A stretch of 12,312 nt of DNA from Prevotella sp. UBA3837 (GCA_002392835.1 DGHX01000021.1:18741-31052), one strand, 5' to 3'. Numbered from the stretch's first letter, positions 1 to 5,134 are shown. Notes: generated from the letters alone by a model not told the origin. Translations and numbers: made by a program.

Positions 1-22
1 AGTTCGATTCTCGGTCGGGGTA
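1..22 (+). tRNA. 3' end of a tRNA gene (partial)
   Basis: The window opens inside a tRNA: the last two bases of the 5' T-stem strand, a TTCGATT loop, the 3' T-stem strand CTCGG (10-14), a seven-base acceptor strand TCGGGGT (15-21) and discriminator A22. CCA does not follow directly. The anticodon lies outside the window, so the isotype is unknown. This end overlaps the left attachment repeat, so the element integrated here and keeps the tRNA intact. Confidence 0.8.
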
Positions 23-23
23 C
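7..23 (+). repeat. Left attachment site (attL core)
   Basis: ATTCTCGGTCGGGGTAC matches positions 7314-7330 at 16 of 17 bases; the only difference is T11 against C7318. It covers the 3' T-stem and acceptor strand of the tRNA, the usual crossover region for tRNA-targeting tyrosine integrases. Confidence 0.85.
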
Positions 24-44
24 TCCTAATTAAAAGATAAGACT

Positions 45-78
45 TTGTAAACCAGACATTTACAATGTTTTCTTTTTG
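45..78 (+). terminator. Terminator behind the tRNA
   Basis: A perfect 7-bp stem TTGTAAA/TTTACAA (45-51 and 59-65) with a 7-base loop is followed by TGTTTTCTTTTTG. It lies 23 bases after the tRNA end on the same strand. It is element DNA, so the element supplies a terminator to the interrupted tRNA locus. Confidence 0.6.
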
Positions 79-82
79 TCTT

Positions 83-105
83 GGGTTGCCAAAGGGTTGC
101 CAATT
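83..105 (+). repeat. Left arm-type repeat pair
   Basis: Two direct copies of GGGTTGCCAA begin at 83 and 94, an 11-bp period. The same pair with the same spacing and orientation occurs at 7182-7204 near the other end. Repeats near both ends but outside the core are the expected pattern for integrase arm binding sites. Confidence 0.65.
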
Positions 106-120
106 CTAACACAATTGGCA
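98..120. repeat. Inverted repeat at the left arm sites
   Basis: TGCCAATT (98-105) and AATTGGCA (113-120) form a perfect 8-bp inverted repeat with a 7-base gap, followed on the plus strand by TTTTTG. It contains one arm-type repeat, so it may be a further inverted protein-binding site. It could also act as a second plus-strand terminator. Confidence 0.45.
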
Positions 121-171
121 TTTTTGCCACCTTGTTACTCGCGGTTCCCCACCTCTTCCGGCGTTGCCTCA

Positions 172-213
172 GTGAAAGAAAAAGAGGCGCAAGTGTATCA
201 CTACACCCACGCC
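172..213 (-). terminator. Minus-strand intrinsic terminator with GTGA loop
   Basis: Read on the minus strand, positions 213 to 186 give a 12-bp stem closed by a GTGA (GNRA-type) tetraloop. Three of the pairs are G·U, which fit only in minus-strand RNA. A pyrimidine tract TCTTTTTCTTTC follows. It could end a short transcript from the promoter at 243-250 or read-through from the gene ending at 419. Confidence 0.6.
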
Positions 214-242
214 CCAACAAAAAATAGGATATTATTCGGGTG

Positions 243-273
243 CAAAGGTACAAATTATCCACGAAAAAACAGA
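243..273 (-). promoter_or_regulatory. Bacteroidetes-type promoter, minus strand, left end
   Basis: The minus strand shows TACCTTTG (250-243), an exact match to the Bacteroidetes -7 element TAnnTTTG. TCTG lies 19 bp upstream, three of four matches to the -33 TTTG. No gene follows in this direction; the terminator at 213-172 would end the transcript after about 65 bases. Confidence 0.5.
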
Positions 274-432
274 AGCAATTCTGCAAATTCTAAGAAGGCG
301 TTAATCATCCGGGAAGAAGTAGTTGAGCTGCTTGTTAACCGGGGAGGACTGAAACGAAAAACAGCCGAAGACCTTCTTACGGGACTAAGGCTGTCTGACT
401 CTGCTTTTGATAAACTGCTCACGGGTGTGTGA
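271..432 (+). pseudogene. Possible gene remnant or short plus-strand ORF
   Basis: An open frame whose last 54 codons read like a real protein tail (IIREEVVELLVNRGG, then KRKTAEDLLTGLRLSDS) ends at a TGA at 430-432. The frame can be extended upstream to a TTG at 76, but that part crosses the arm repeats, a promoter and a terminator and looks non-coding. No plausible start codon or ribosome binding site sits near 271. It converges on and overlaps the minus-strand gene ending at 419 by 14 bases. It may be the 3' remnant of a gene cut by element rearrangement, or chance. Confidence 0.2.
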
Positions 433-640
433 CTGTGCGCCAAAAATCATTAACAACAATCGGAGGTAAACCTTCAAGGTATTCGTTAACTTTTTCAAGT
501 TCGCCTCTTAAATGATACAACAATGCCAAATCGAAGCGTGAAGACTGCTCGTCAACAACTTGAAGATATTTCTCCTTGTCTAAGAAGCCAATTTGTCTAA
601 TCTCGCTATTCGATATTCCGTGGTCAAATACTGTCTCCAT
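419..640 (-). CDS. Small acidic hypothetical protein (73 aa)
   Basis: I do not recognise this protein. It is 73 residues, acidic and predicted mostly helical, with segments such as KEKYLQVVDEQSSRFDLALL and HLRGELEKVNEYLEGLPP. It has no signal peptide, membrane segment or cysteine motif. The start is supported by a GGAGAG sequence ending six bases before ATG 640, located in the end of the upstream gene, whose stop is one base away. The two genes are therefore almost certainly translated together. It is the last gene of the leftmost minus-strand group. Its 3' end overlaps a doubtful plus-strand frame by 14 bases. Confidence 0.65.
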   Translation of the reverse strand: METVFDHGISNSEIRQIGFLDKEKYLQVVDEQSSRFDLALLYHLRGELEKVNEYLEGLPPIVVNDFWRTVTHP

Positions 641-641
641 G

Positions 642-890
642 TTATCTCTCCTTTTGCTTTTTACGATATAACACTTGCTTTGATACTACGCACCTGGGCG
701 TCGTTTTCGGGTGTAGGGTATCTATCTTCGCAGCCCAGAGCGTTTCGAGCTTACAGCCTACCTGCTCCGGCGTGAACACCTCGTAGATGGCAGCGAGCGA
801 GCCGAAGTAGAAGTCCGTCTGCCCGCCGTGCTCTGCTACCGGCTGGAGGAACTGCACCCGGATGATGCTTTCAGTCGTTATTTTTTCCAT
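642..890 (-). CDS. Small conserved-looking hypothetical protein (82 aa)
   Basis: This 82-residue protein has a compact region around TDFYFGSLAAIYEVFTPEQ (about residues 26-44), then GCKLETLWAAKI and a basic tail rich in Lys/Arg (YRKKQKER). Small proteins with a similar FGS-AAIYE-FTPE-G core are, from memory, common as hypothetical genes on Bacteroides mobile elements; no function is known to me. The start at 890 is the only good ATG. The upstream coiled-coil gene ends 75 bases away, so read-through transcription is likely. The downstream gene begins one base after its stop. Confidence 0.7.
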   Translation of the reverse strand: MEKITTESIIRVQFLQPVAEHGGQTDFYFGSLAAIYEVFTPEQVGCKLETLWAAKIDTLHPKTTPRCVVSKQVLYRKKQKER

Positions 891-965
891 TTTTCAACGA
901 GAATTGTTTTTCTTACGTCAGGTTGGTAATATACAGCTGTTATAAAAACGTTGTTAGAGGGCTTT

Positions 966-1466
966 TTATTGCGCCTTCTCCGACAGTTCGGTTACACGGA
1001 CTCCTATTCTATTAAGTAAGCCTTGATACTCATAAAGGCACTCCGCTATCGTGTGACAATGGGCTGCCTTTTCGTCCACGCTGTCCGTGTATGGTATCAT
1101 TGCCAACACACTCGCCGCCTCCATCACGCTTTGTTTTGATTCTTCCAAAGACGCCATTTTCTTGAAATGGTAATCGAGGCCGGAATAATCGTACATTGTC
1201 TTTTGCTCTGCTTTCCTGGTCGTACTGTCTTCGAGCAAGGCCAAAATCCGGCTTACTCTCTCGTTACACTTTTCGGCCTGTTTCTGCAATGCCTTGCAAT
1301 CTTCCAGGGAGTTGTCTCGTTCTGCCTGCAGCCGATCACACAACACGCGCCTATTGTCTAACTCCCTCAATAGGCTTTGCTCTCTACTCTCTAACGCCTT
1401 GATTCGGTTTTTGGCGTTTCTCAACTTTGCCCAAAATGGGACTTTTACAGTGTTCTTTGTTTCCAT
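966..1466 (-). CDS. Coiled-coil hypothetical protein (166 aa)
   Basis: The protein starts METKNTVKVPFW and continues into a long charged heptad region (about residues 12-85) rich in Leu, Glu, Arg and Lys, typical of a coiled coil. A second helical part follows that includes KKMASLEESKQSVMEAASVL. I chose the start at 1466 because the longer frame to 1517 runs through a promoter (TACCTTTG at 1502-1495) and would begin upstream of the transcription start. There is no signal peptide or membrane helix. The role is unknown: structural scaffold, accessory mobilisation factor and regulator are all possible. Residue-level motifs of MobC or relaxase accessory families are not visible. It is the first gene of the left-end group. 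Confidence 0.7.
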   Translation of the reverse strand: METKNTVKVPFWAKLRNAKNRIKALESREQSLLRELDNRRVLCDRLQAERDNSLEDCKALQKQAEKCNERVSRILALLEDSTTRKAEQKTMYDYSGLDYHFKKMASLEESKQSVMEAASVLAMIPYTDSVDEKAAHCHTIAECLYEYQGLLNRIGVRVTELSEKAQ

Positions 1467-1494
1467 AAAGATAAAAATTAAAGGGTTGCGGGTG

Positions 1495-1525
1495 CAAAGG
1501 TAGACAATCTTTTTCAATTCTCAAA
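1495..1525 (-). promoter_or_regulatory. Promoter of the coiled-coil gene
   Basis: The minus strand has TTTG (1525-1522), exactly 19 bp, then TACCTTTG (1502-1495), a full match to the Bacteroidetes -33/-7 consensus. Transcription would begin near 1490, about 25 bases before ATG 1466. This decides the start of the downstream gene. Confidence 0.8.
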
Positions 1526-1534
1526 ATGCCGGTT

Positions 1535-1566
1535 TTTGGTCATATCAACCATTTAGTTTATATTCA
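1535..1566 (+). promoter_or_regulatory. Possible plus-strand promoter for the small RNA
   Basis: TTTG (1535-1538) lies 20 bp before TATATTCA (1559-1566), which matches six of eight positions of TAnnTTTG. A start near 1570 would put the structured RNA described below directly downstream. The match is moderate. Confidence 0.35.
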
Positions 1567-1569
1567 TAA

Positions 1570-1685
1570 CAAGGCGAAGAAATGGGGGCTTCCCTCAGTC
1601 CTACACCCTGTAGTCAAACCCGCAAATACAGTCCGGGGAAGCCTCCATAATGAACGTAAACCGTTCGGTTTACAATTTTTTTCTC
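1570..1685 (+). ncRNA. Candidate structured small RNA, plus strand
   Basis: Positions 1582-1595 pair with 1635-1648 in a 14-bp stem; two of its pairs are G·U, which form only in plus-strand RNA. The enclosed region holds a small CTACA-CCC-TGTAG hairpin (1601-1613) and two copies of CAGTCC. A terminator hairpin with a T-run (1656-1683) follows six bases later. No convincing gene overlaps. A weak promoter lies just upstream. The expected transcript is about 115 bases and converges on the minus-strand candidate RNA. I recognise no known RNA family. Confidence 0.5.
1656..1684 (+). terminator. Intrinsic terminator, plus strand
   Basis: GTAAACC-GTTC-GGTTTAC (1656-1673) is a perfect palindrome, followed by AATTTTTTTC. 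The run of seven T lies on the plus-strand side, so it ends rightward transcription. It closes the candidate RNA beginning near 1570. Confidence 0.7.
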
Positions 1686-1721
1686 TATTTATGCAAAATC
1701 TATTTAGCGTGGTATGTCTTG

Positions 1722-1771
1722 GGAAAAATAGGCCGGGGTAGTACACTCTTGACAATACACCCCAGCCTATT
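1722..1771 (-). terminator. Intrinsic terminator, minus strand
   Basis: On the minus strand, 1771-1756 pairs with 1743-1727 in a 16-bp stem with one bulged base and one U·G pair, followed by a run of five T within TATTTTTCCC. The mirrored structure on the plus strand would contain an A-C mismatch, which favours this orientation. Confidence 0.75.
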
Positions 1772-1834
1772 AGTGCCAATCCGGACATTTGGCAGCACTT
1801 CAACGTCAACTTATACGCTGCACTTTGCAGCACG
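1722..1834 (-). ncRNA. Candidate small RNA, minus strand, about 110 nt
   Basis: A consensus promoter (1868-1838) and an intrinsic terminator (1771-1725) on the same strand enclose about 110 bases with no credible ORF. Three hairpins follow in order: GCTGCA-AAG-TGCAGC (1831-1817); a bulged stem joining AGTG...CCAA with TTGG...CACT (1799-1772); and the terminator stem. A U·G pair in the terminator fits only the minus strand. The RNA's 3' end faces that of the plus-strand candidate, with about 40 bases between. Target and role are unknown; copy-number, antisense or regulatory RNAs of mobile elements are possibilities. Confidence 0.6.
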
Positions 1835-1837
1835 GTG

Positions 1838-1868
1838 CAAAGGTACAAATAATCTTGCAACGGGCAAA
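1838..1868 (-). promoter_or_regulatory. Promoter of the minus-strand small RNA
   Basis: TTTG (1868-1865), exactly 19 bp, then TACCTTTG (1845-1838) is a full match to the Bacteroidetes consensus. Transcription would start near 1834 and run leftward. The next gene in that direction has its own promoter at 1525-1495, so this one seems dedicated to the small RNA. Confidence 0.75.
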
Positions 1869-1961
1869 AAGATAAGGCATATATTTGGCGGTTCTAAAGA
1901 TAATTGCCGCGCCACACCGTTGCACCTCCTGTTTGTTTCGCAAAAAGGCTCACTGTGCCCG

Positions 1962-2033
1962 TTACTCGGCCTCAGCTTGACAACTGACCACGCCTTGCAA
2001 GAAACGGACACAGCGGGCTTCCTGCCTACTCAT
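1962..2033 (-). CDS. Possible 23-aa micro-ORF
   Basis: An ATG one base after the stop of the preceding gene opens a 23-codon frame, MSRQEARCVRFLQGVVSCQA and a short acidic end, stopping with TAA at 1964-1962. The tight spacing suggests coupled translation, but there is no clear Shine-Dalgarno sequence and a frame this short can arise by chance. No family is recognised. Confidence 0.2.
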   Translation of the reverse strand: MSRQEARCVRFLQGVVSCQAEAE

Positions 2034-2034
2034 T

Positions 2035-2253
2035 TCACCGTTTTGGCGAAAGTATGCGGACACTCCCGCCGCTTTCCTCTACCATTCGGAGCCTCTTCAG
2101 CTCTCGGAGTATGGTTTCGGCCGCTTTCGGGTAGGTGTGGAAGTGTCCGCACAGACAGGTAATAAATACGCTCCTGGCTTTTGGCCGCGTGCCGTGAAAG
2201 TCAGCGTACCACCTGCAAAACTCGGTCAGATTATTAGTCCGCTCTTCAGTCAT
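2035..2253 (-). CDS. Small protein, possible winged helix (72 aa)
   Basis: The start is taken at ATG 2253, overlapping the end of the upstream gene by eight bases, as is usual for coupled genes; a longer version to 2268 is less likely. The C-terminal half, with AAETILRELKRLRMVEESGG and then SVRIL, has the helix-then-hairpin pattern of a small winged-helix DNA-binding domain. Before it is a CLCGHFH segment whose two Cys and two His could bind a metal, though this is speculative. It is the fourth gene of a tightly spaced minus-strand operon. The family is not recognised. Confidence 0.65.
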   Translation of the reverse strand: MTEERTNNLTEFCRWYADFHGTRPKARSVFITCLCGHFHTYPKAAETILRELKRLRMVEESGGSVRILSPKR

Positions 2254-2476
2254 CGAATGCATCTGCATTGACCTGTAACCCGTTTGCCAGGATTATTTTA
2301 GTCCGCTTCTTGCCTGTCTTTTCATCAAGTCCACAAATAGCCCGGATTTCGGATAATTCCTGTGCCATGACAATCTGACGTTCTTTAATGGCCTGCTTAT
2401 ACGCTGCACTCATCTTTGAGGCCTTCAGGTCTGTATCGAACTTTGCCTCGATTGCTTTTTTCTCTGATTCTGTCAT
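2246..2476 (-). CDS. Small charged helical protein (76 aa)
   Basis: The first 50 residues are charged and helical (for example AAYKQAIKERQIVMAQELSE), followed by a short basic segment EKTGKKRTKI and an acidic end NADAFDD. There are no membrane segments or known motifs. Its start codon lies four bases after the stop of the 209-aa gene, and its end overlaps the next start by eight bases, so it belongs to the same operon. It could be a small partner protein of its neighbours; the function is unknown. Confidence 0.65.
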   Translation of the reverse strand: MTESEKKAIEAKFDTDLKASKMSAAYKQAIKERQIVMAQELSEIRAICGLDEKTGKKRTKIILANGLQVNADAFDD

Positions 2477-2480
2477 TGCT

Positions 2481-3110
2481 CTATTGATTTTTGATTAACT
2501 TCGTAAAATCCTGCCTGGGGCTTACCAAGAATTCCCCGTCCGGCGTTGTGAATACTACCCTACTCCAGTTGCTTAGTGTGTCGCGTGTCGGAGAAAGCTG
2601 CGTACCACTGAAGAAATCATTCAGGAACCGGCACAGTTCTTCGGCACGTCTATAGCCCTCTATCTGCTTTTCGCCTGTAAGATACACATTAGTAAACTCT
2701 GTTAGCTTCTCCTCGCTGTAGCTCATCACGTCACCTTTGAGAGTTATCAGCTTTTCTTCATTGGCTGTTAAGGTTCTGCAATATGGGAATACCGGGTAGG
2801 GGTAAAATTTCTTTTGGGTCGTAAAGTCGCTCTCCGCTGCTTCTGTTAGCAATCTACCGACAAAGCCTCCCTGTTCCGCAAAATCCCTCTTACACTTGCT
2901 CACATAGTCGGCCAAAAATTCCTCGTCATCTGCAACCCATTTCAACAAGGCCGGCTTCAGTAATGGCATACCCAAAGCCTTGCAGATTGGTATCACCGTT
3001 TCATTGGCTATCGATATAACGCTATTCAAGCGTCTTTCGACTTCGTTTCTTCTGGCGAAATTGTTGTATAACAAAATGCGCTCTGCTTCTGATTCTTTTT
3101 TCTTAGGCAT
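2481..3110 (-). CDS. Hypothetical protein (209 aa)
   Basis: I do not recognise this soluble protein. It begins with a basic, helical segment (MPKKKESEAERILLYNNFAR) followed by a region with ETVIPICKALGMPLLKPALL. The middle part is helical with many acidic residues (residues about 120-165), and the C-terminus has a short beta-rich stretch around RVVFTTPDGEFLVSP. There is no signal peptide, transmembrane helix or nucleotide-binding motif. The start lies three bases after the stop of the 111-aa gene and the next gene starts four bases after its end, so the four genes are co-transcribed. As the largest product of this operon it is the best candidate for the element's specific cargo function. Confidence 0.7.
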   Translation of the reverse strand: MPKKKESEAERILLYNNFARRNEVERRLNSVISIANETVIPICKALGMPLLKPALLKWVADDEEFLADYVSKCKRDFAEQGGFVGRLLTEAAESDFTTQKKFYPYPVFPYCRTLTANEEKLITLKGDVMSYSEEKLTEFTNVYLTGEKQIEGYRRAEELCRFLNDFFSGTQLSPTRDTLSNWSRVVFTTPDGEFLVSPRQDFTKLIKNQ

Positions 3111-3113
3111 AAT

Positions 3114-3449
3114 TCATTCAGTTTTATTGTTACTACTCATTGAACACTTAAGAGCTTCCAGGGCTACAATCAAGCCGCCGCCGTTAGGGCTGCTTTCACC
3201 TCCGCACATTGCCGGAATGTCTCCGGGGTTCTCGGCCATCCCCTTAGTGAGAGCAATGGCGAAAGCTGCCATCAGGTAAGCCGTTGGTTTATCAACTCCA
3301 AGGTGATTGCAGAAGGCTGCATACATTTTCGGTTTCAATGTATGTACCGGGGTACGTTCCTGAGGCTGCAGCCCATCTTCGTCACTTTCAAAATACATCT
3401 GCACCGCGTCCAACAATAACGCTGCTGATTCGGTTTGCTTTCTGATCAT
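3114..3449 (-). CDS. Hypothetical protein (111 aa), first gene of the unknown operon
   Basis: The protein has an N-terminal helix (SAALLLDAVQMYFESDEDG), a polar linker with QERTPVH, and a helical core around YAAFCNHLGVDKPTAYLMAA. A glycine- and serine-rich stretch, MCGGESSPNGGG, precedes a final helix. The hydrophobic part LMAAFAIALTKG is short and probably buried rather than a membrane span. The upstream sequence before ATG 3449 is A/T-rich (TTAAGATT) without a Shine-Dalgarno sequence, which is normal in Bacteroidetes. The tandem-repeat block lies immediately upstream, so those repeats may also regulate this operon. The family is not recognised. Confidence 0.7.
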   Translation of the reverse strand: MIRKQTESAALLLDAVQMYFESDEDGLQPQERTPVHTLKPKMYAAFCNHLGVDKPTAYLMAAFAIALTKGMAENPGDIPAMCGGESSPNGGGLIVALEALKCSMSSNNKTE

Positions 3450-3544
3450 AATCTTAATTTATTGGTTAAACTTCATTCTTAATCCCTTAATTTGTTTGCC
3501 TTTTAAGCGTATGCCATTGAACTAACAACCTGGGCTGGGGCGTA

Positions 3545-3581
3545 GCACTGTCAAGTGCGACAAACCCTCTGTTAAGAGGGT
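3545..3581. repeat. Two adjacent hairpins beside the tandem repeats
   Basis: GCACT-GTCA-AGTGC (3545-3558) and ACCCTCT-GTTA-AGAGGGT (3564-3581) are perfect stems with four-base loops. They sit between the repeat block and the 111-aa gene. On the minus strand the second hairpin is followed by GTTTG, too weak for a confident terminator. Hairpins beside iterons are common in replication origins. Confidence 0.5.
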
Positions 3582-3586
3582 CAAAG

Positions 3587-3716
3587 TTCCCTCTATGTTC
3601 CCTCTTATTTCCCTCTTATTTAAGATGCACTACTTGATGCACTACTTGATGCACTACTTGATGCACTATTCCTTTTAAGATGTACTATAGATGTACTATA
3701 GATGTATTATAGATGT
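3587..3716. repeat. Phased tandem repeats (iteron-like array)
   Basis: Three runs lie end to end. TTCCCTCT occurs at 3587, 3598 and 3609, an 11-bp period. GATGCACTA occurs at 3624, 3636, 3648 and 3660, a 12-bp period. GATGTACTATA occurs at 3679, 3690 and 3701 with a partial copy at 3712, an 11-bp period. The last two families share the core GATGYACTA. Periods near one helical turn place protein-binding sites on one face of the DNA, as in plasmid iterons. The array touches the stop codon of the 240-aa gene. A replication origin or an autoregulatory operator are the main readings. Confidence 0.75.
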
Positions 3717-4439
3717 CTACGGGCTGTTTATGTTAAGTTTCTCCATTGCTAACCGCCTGGCCTCCCTTAATGGGTCGGCTGGTCTATTTCTCGTCCATTC
3801 CATATCGGCCTCGGCCTTGGTTATAAGTTCCTCCATCGAAAGAGTTGTCGAACAATAGAACCCGCGAACCTTGTGGCACTTGTTGCCGCCGTAGAACGTA
3901 ACACCACGTTTCCCATATAGCGCAGAAAGTAGCTTGTTACTCCAATATCGGTTTAAGTACTTCGTAACACCTTCGGAAAGCTCTGCAGCCCTTTTGGGCT
4001 TCGTATTGCCGTCCATCCGGCTACATATAGCTGTCATATTGGTTTTAATCATGTCACGTTTTCCTACCATCGACTTAACAGCCAAATAAGCTAACAGCAT
4101 CGCCCGTTCAAACTCCGTGCTATCTACATCGCGAAAATGCCAATACGTTTCGCGGCTTATACTGAAATACGCCGGGGCGTTCTTCGCGTTCTCGACATAC
4201 TCAATATAAAGGCCTTCCCCGTCTTTCCAAGAACCTACAGGGTTATGGTAATTAATGCCATATCTTTTGACTTTCTTCTTTATTTCCTCTGCATCGAGTT
4301 TTGATTTATACATTGATTTGCAAGCGTCATAAAGGATAAAGTCAGCGATGTCATTAAGAACCCTATGAAAATCTTTTTCAGACCTCAAAAAATGCCGGTA
4401 CAGTTCGCAAGGAGCGTTATAATAAATACTTTCTGCCAT
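3717..4439 (-). CDS. Possible replication initiator-like DNA-binding protein (240 aa)
   Basis: No family is recognised with certainty. Residues about 110-185 (AMLLAYLAVKSMVG, then TNMTAICSRMDG, then YLNRYWSNKLLSALYGKRGV) fit a winged-helix DNA-binding domain of the kind seen in plasmid and phage replication proteins. The N-terminal 100 residues are aromatic-rich and include an IEYVENAKNAPAYFSISRET segment. The C-terminus is helical and basic. It overlaps the upstream winged-helix gene by 23 bases, making it the third gene of the excisionase-like operon, and its stop codon abuts the iteron-like array. Position and fold suggest a replication or partition role for the excised element. A transcriptional regulator is the alternative. 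Confidence 0.55.
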   Translation of the reverse strand: MAESIYYNAPCELYRHFLRSEKDFHRVLNDIADFILYDACKSMYKSKLDAEEIKKKVKRYGINYHNPVGSWKDGEGLYIEYVENAKNAPAYFSISRETYWHFRDVDSTEFERAMLLAYLAVKSMVGKRDMIKTNMTAICSRMDGNTKPKRAAELSEGVTKYLNRYWSNKLLSALYGKRGVTFYGGNKCHKVRGFYCSTTLSMEELITKAEADMEWTRNRPADPLREARRLAMEKLNINSP

Positions 4440-4671
4440 AATAGGGGCTATTTTCTATCCAATACCTTTTGAAACGGGTTCCATCACCTTCTACCCATTC
4501 ATCTTTAACCTCGATGCCGCTTTCACGAATATTGCGTATAACGCTCCGGGGGTCGCCAATACGACACGCGAAAGCTATTTCCATAACAGTATGCTTCCCG
4601 CCGTCTGACAGTAGGGTAATGGCTCTTAGCTGCTTTTGTGCTGCCTTTTTGAGTACGTCCTGCATATTCAT
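4417..4671 (-). CDS. Small winged-helix DNA-binding protein (84 aa)
   Basis: The start is ATG 4671, because AAAGGAGG lies six bases upstream and the ATG overlaps the previous stop as ATGA; the longer frame to 4692 lacks such support. The sequence fits a helix-turn-helix with a wing: AITLLSDGGKHTVMEIAFAC, a recognition helix in DPRSVIRNIRES, then a beta hairpin ending FKRYWIE. Such proteins occur in phage and integrative element control or replication modules. It sits between the excisionase-like gene and the 240-aa gene, and all three are translationally coupled. A regulator of this operon or a helper in replication is likely; which one is not visible. Confidence 0.75.
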   Translation of the reverse strand: MNMQDVLKKAAQKQLRAITLLSDGGKHTVMEIAFACRIGDPRSVIRNIRESGIEVKDEWVEGDGTRFKRYWIENSPYYGRKYLL

Positions 4672-4955
4672 ACCCGGCCTCCTTTCCTGCAATATCTCTG
4701 AGCCTTTGCGTCAAGTTCCTCGACCGTGGCTACCCTCTGGCTCTGCATCCAGGCCTCAATCTCACGCCTATTGAAAAAACAGATCTTCCCCGTCGGGCTT
4801 TTGTAGTATGGTATCTGCCGGGTAGAAGTCCACTTATAGAGACTGCTTTTTGTAACTCCCAGGTACCTTGCACACTCATCAGAAGTAAGTACTTCTTTTT
4901 GGGTTCCGATAATGTTTGCCGTTATAAGGTCGGCCACCTGTTTCAGATCTTCCAT
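4668..4955 (-). CDS. Excisionase-family helix-turn-helix protein (95 aa)
   Basis: Residues about 22-72 match the MerR-like helix-turn-helix of excisionases and AlpA-type regulators (HTH_17 type): LTSDECARYLGVTKSSLYKW, then IPYYKSPTGKICFFNRREIEAWM. Such proteins bend DNA at element ends, direct the integrase to excision and often regulate transcription. The protein is of typical length for the family. It is the first gene of a three-gene operon with its own promoter (5047-5017) and a leader of about 55 bases. It is separated from the integrase operon by a terminator. The xis role is inferred from family and context; pure transcriptional regulation is possible. Confidence 0.85.
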   Translation of the reverse strand: MEDLKQVADLITANIIGTQKEVLTSDECARYLGVTKSSLYKWTSTRQIPYYKSPTGKICFFNRREIEAWMQSQRVATVEELDAKAQRYCRKGGRV

Positions 4956-5016
4956 TGCTTAACGTTTTTGGGCAAAGGTCGGCTGCGCACTTCCTACCGT
5001 TGGGGGTTTGACGGTG

Positions 5017-5047
5017 CAAAGGAACTGAATATTAATTGAATGACAAA
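5017..5047 (-). promoter_or_regulatory. Promoter of the excisionase-like operon
   Basis: TTTG (5047-5044), exactly 19 bp, then TTCCTTTG (5024-5017) matches the Bacteroidetes consensus except for one base in the -7 element, where T replaces the conserved A. A weaker -7 could leave room for activation. Transcription should start near 5011. Confidence 0.65.
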
Positions 5048-5088
5048 ACAATAAAGATAGTGATTAATTGTTGCACAACTAACCACTA
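5045..5088 (-). terminator. Terminator of the integrase operon
   Basis: On the minus strand 5088-5075 pairs with 5071-5058 in an uninterrupted 14-bp stem with a three-base GCA loop. Two pairs are G·U, which fits the minus-strand RNA only. TCTTTATTGTTTTG follows. It lies 47 bases after the stop of the 245-aa gene and 11 bp upstream of the next promoter, so it insulates the two operons. The dyad could also serve as an operator. Confidence 0.7.
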
Positions 5089-5134
5089 CCGTAATTCACA
5101 TAAATTTACTATAAAAGCCTGTTTTCTTCTGCTT

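Noticed and set aside
255..263. DnaA box TTATCCACG
   Set aside because: A single near match (8 of 9) overlapping promoter sequence is expected by chance and is far from the repeat array.
26..286. Minus-strand 86-codon frame at the left end
   Set aside because: It overlaps the tRNA terminator, arm repeats, a terminator hairpin and a promoter, and the protein is not credible.
966..1466. Mobilisation accessory protein (MobC-like) for the coiled-coil gene
   Set aside because: No ribbon-helix-helix or relaxase-associated motif is visible and no relaxase gene is present; a coiled coil alone is not specific.
1564..1860. Minus-strand 98-codon frame over the small RNA region
   Set aside because: Its N-terminus (YLYLCT) is the translated promoter sequence and it spans two transcription units with opposite terminators.
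1650..2162. Plus-strand 170-codon frame
   Set aside because: It runs through a terminator, a promoter and several hairpins, then antisense to the 72-aa gene; no plausible domain is seen.
3490..3530. tRNA-like D-arm (GTTAGTTCAATGGC on the minus strand)
   Set aside because: No anticodon arm, T-arm or acceptor stem can be placed around it.
3587..3716. CRISPR array
   Set aside because: Units are 11-12 bp in uninterrupted tandem with no spacers, and no cas genes are present.
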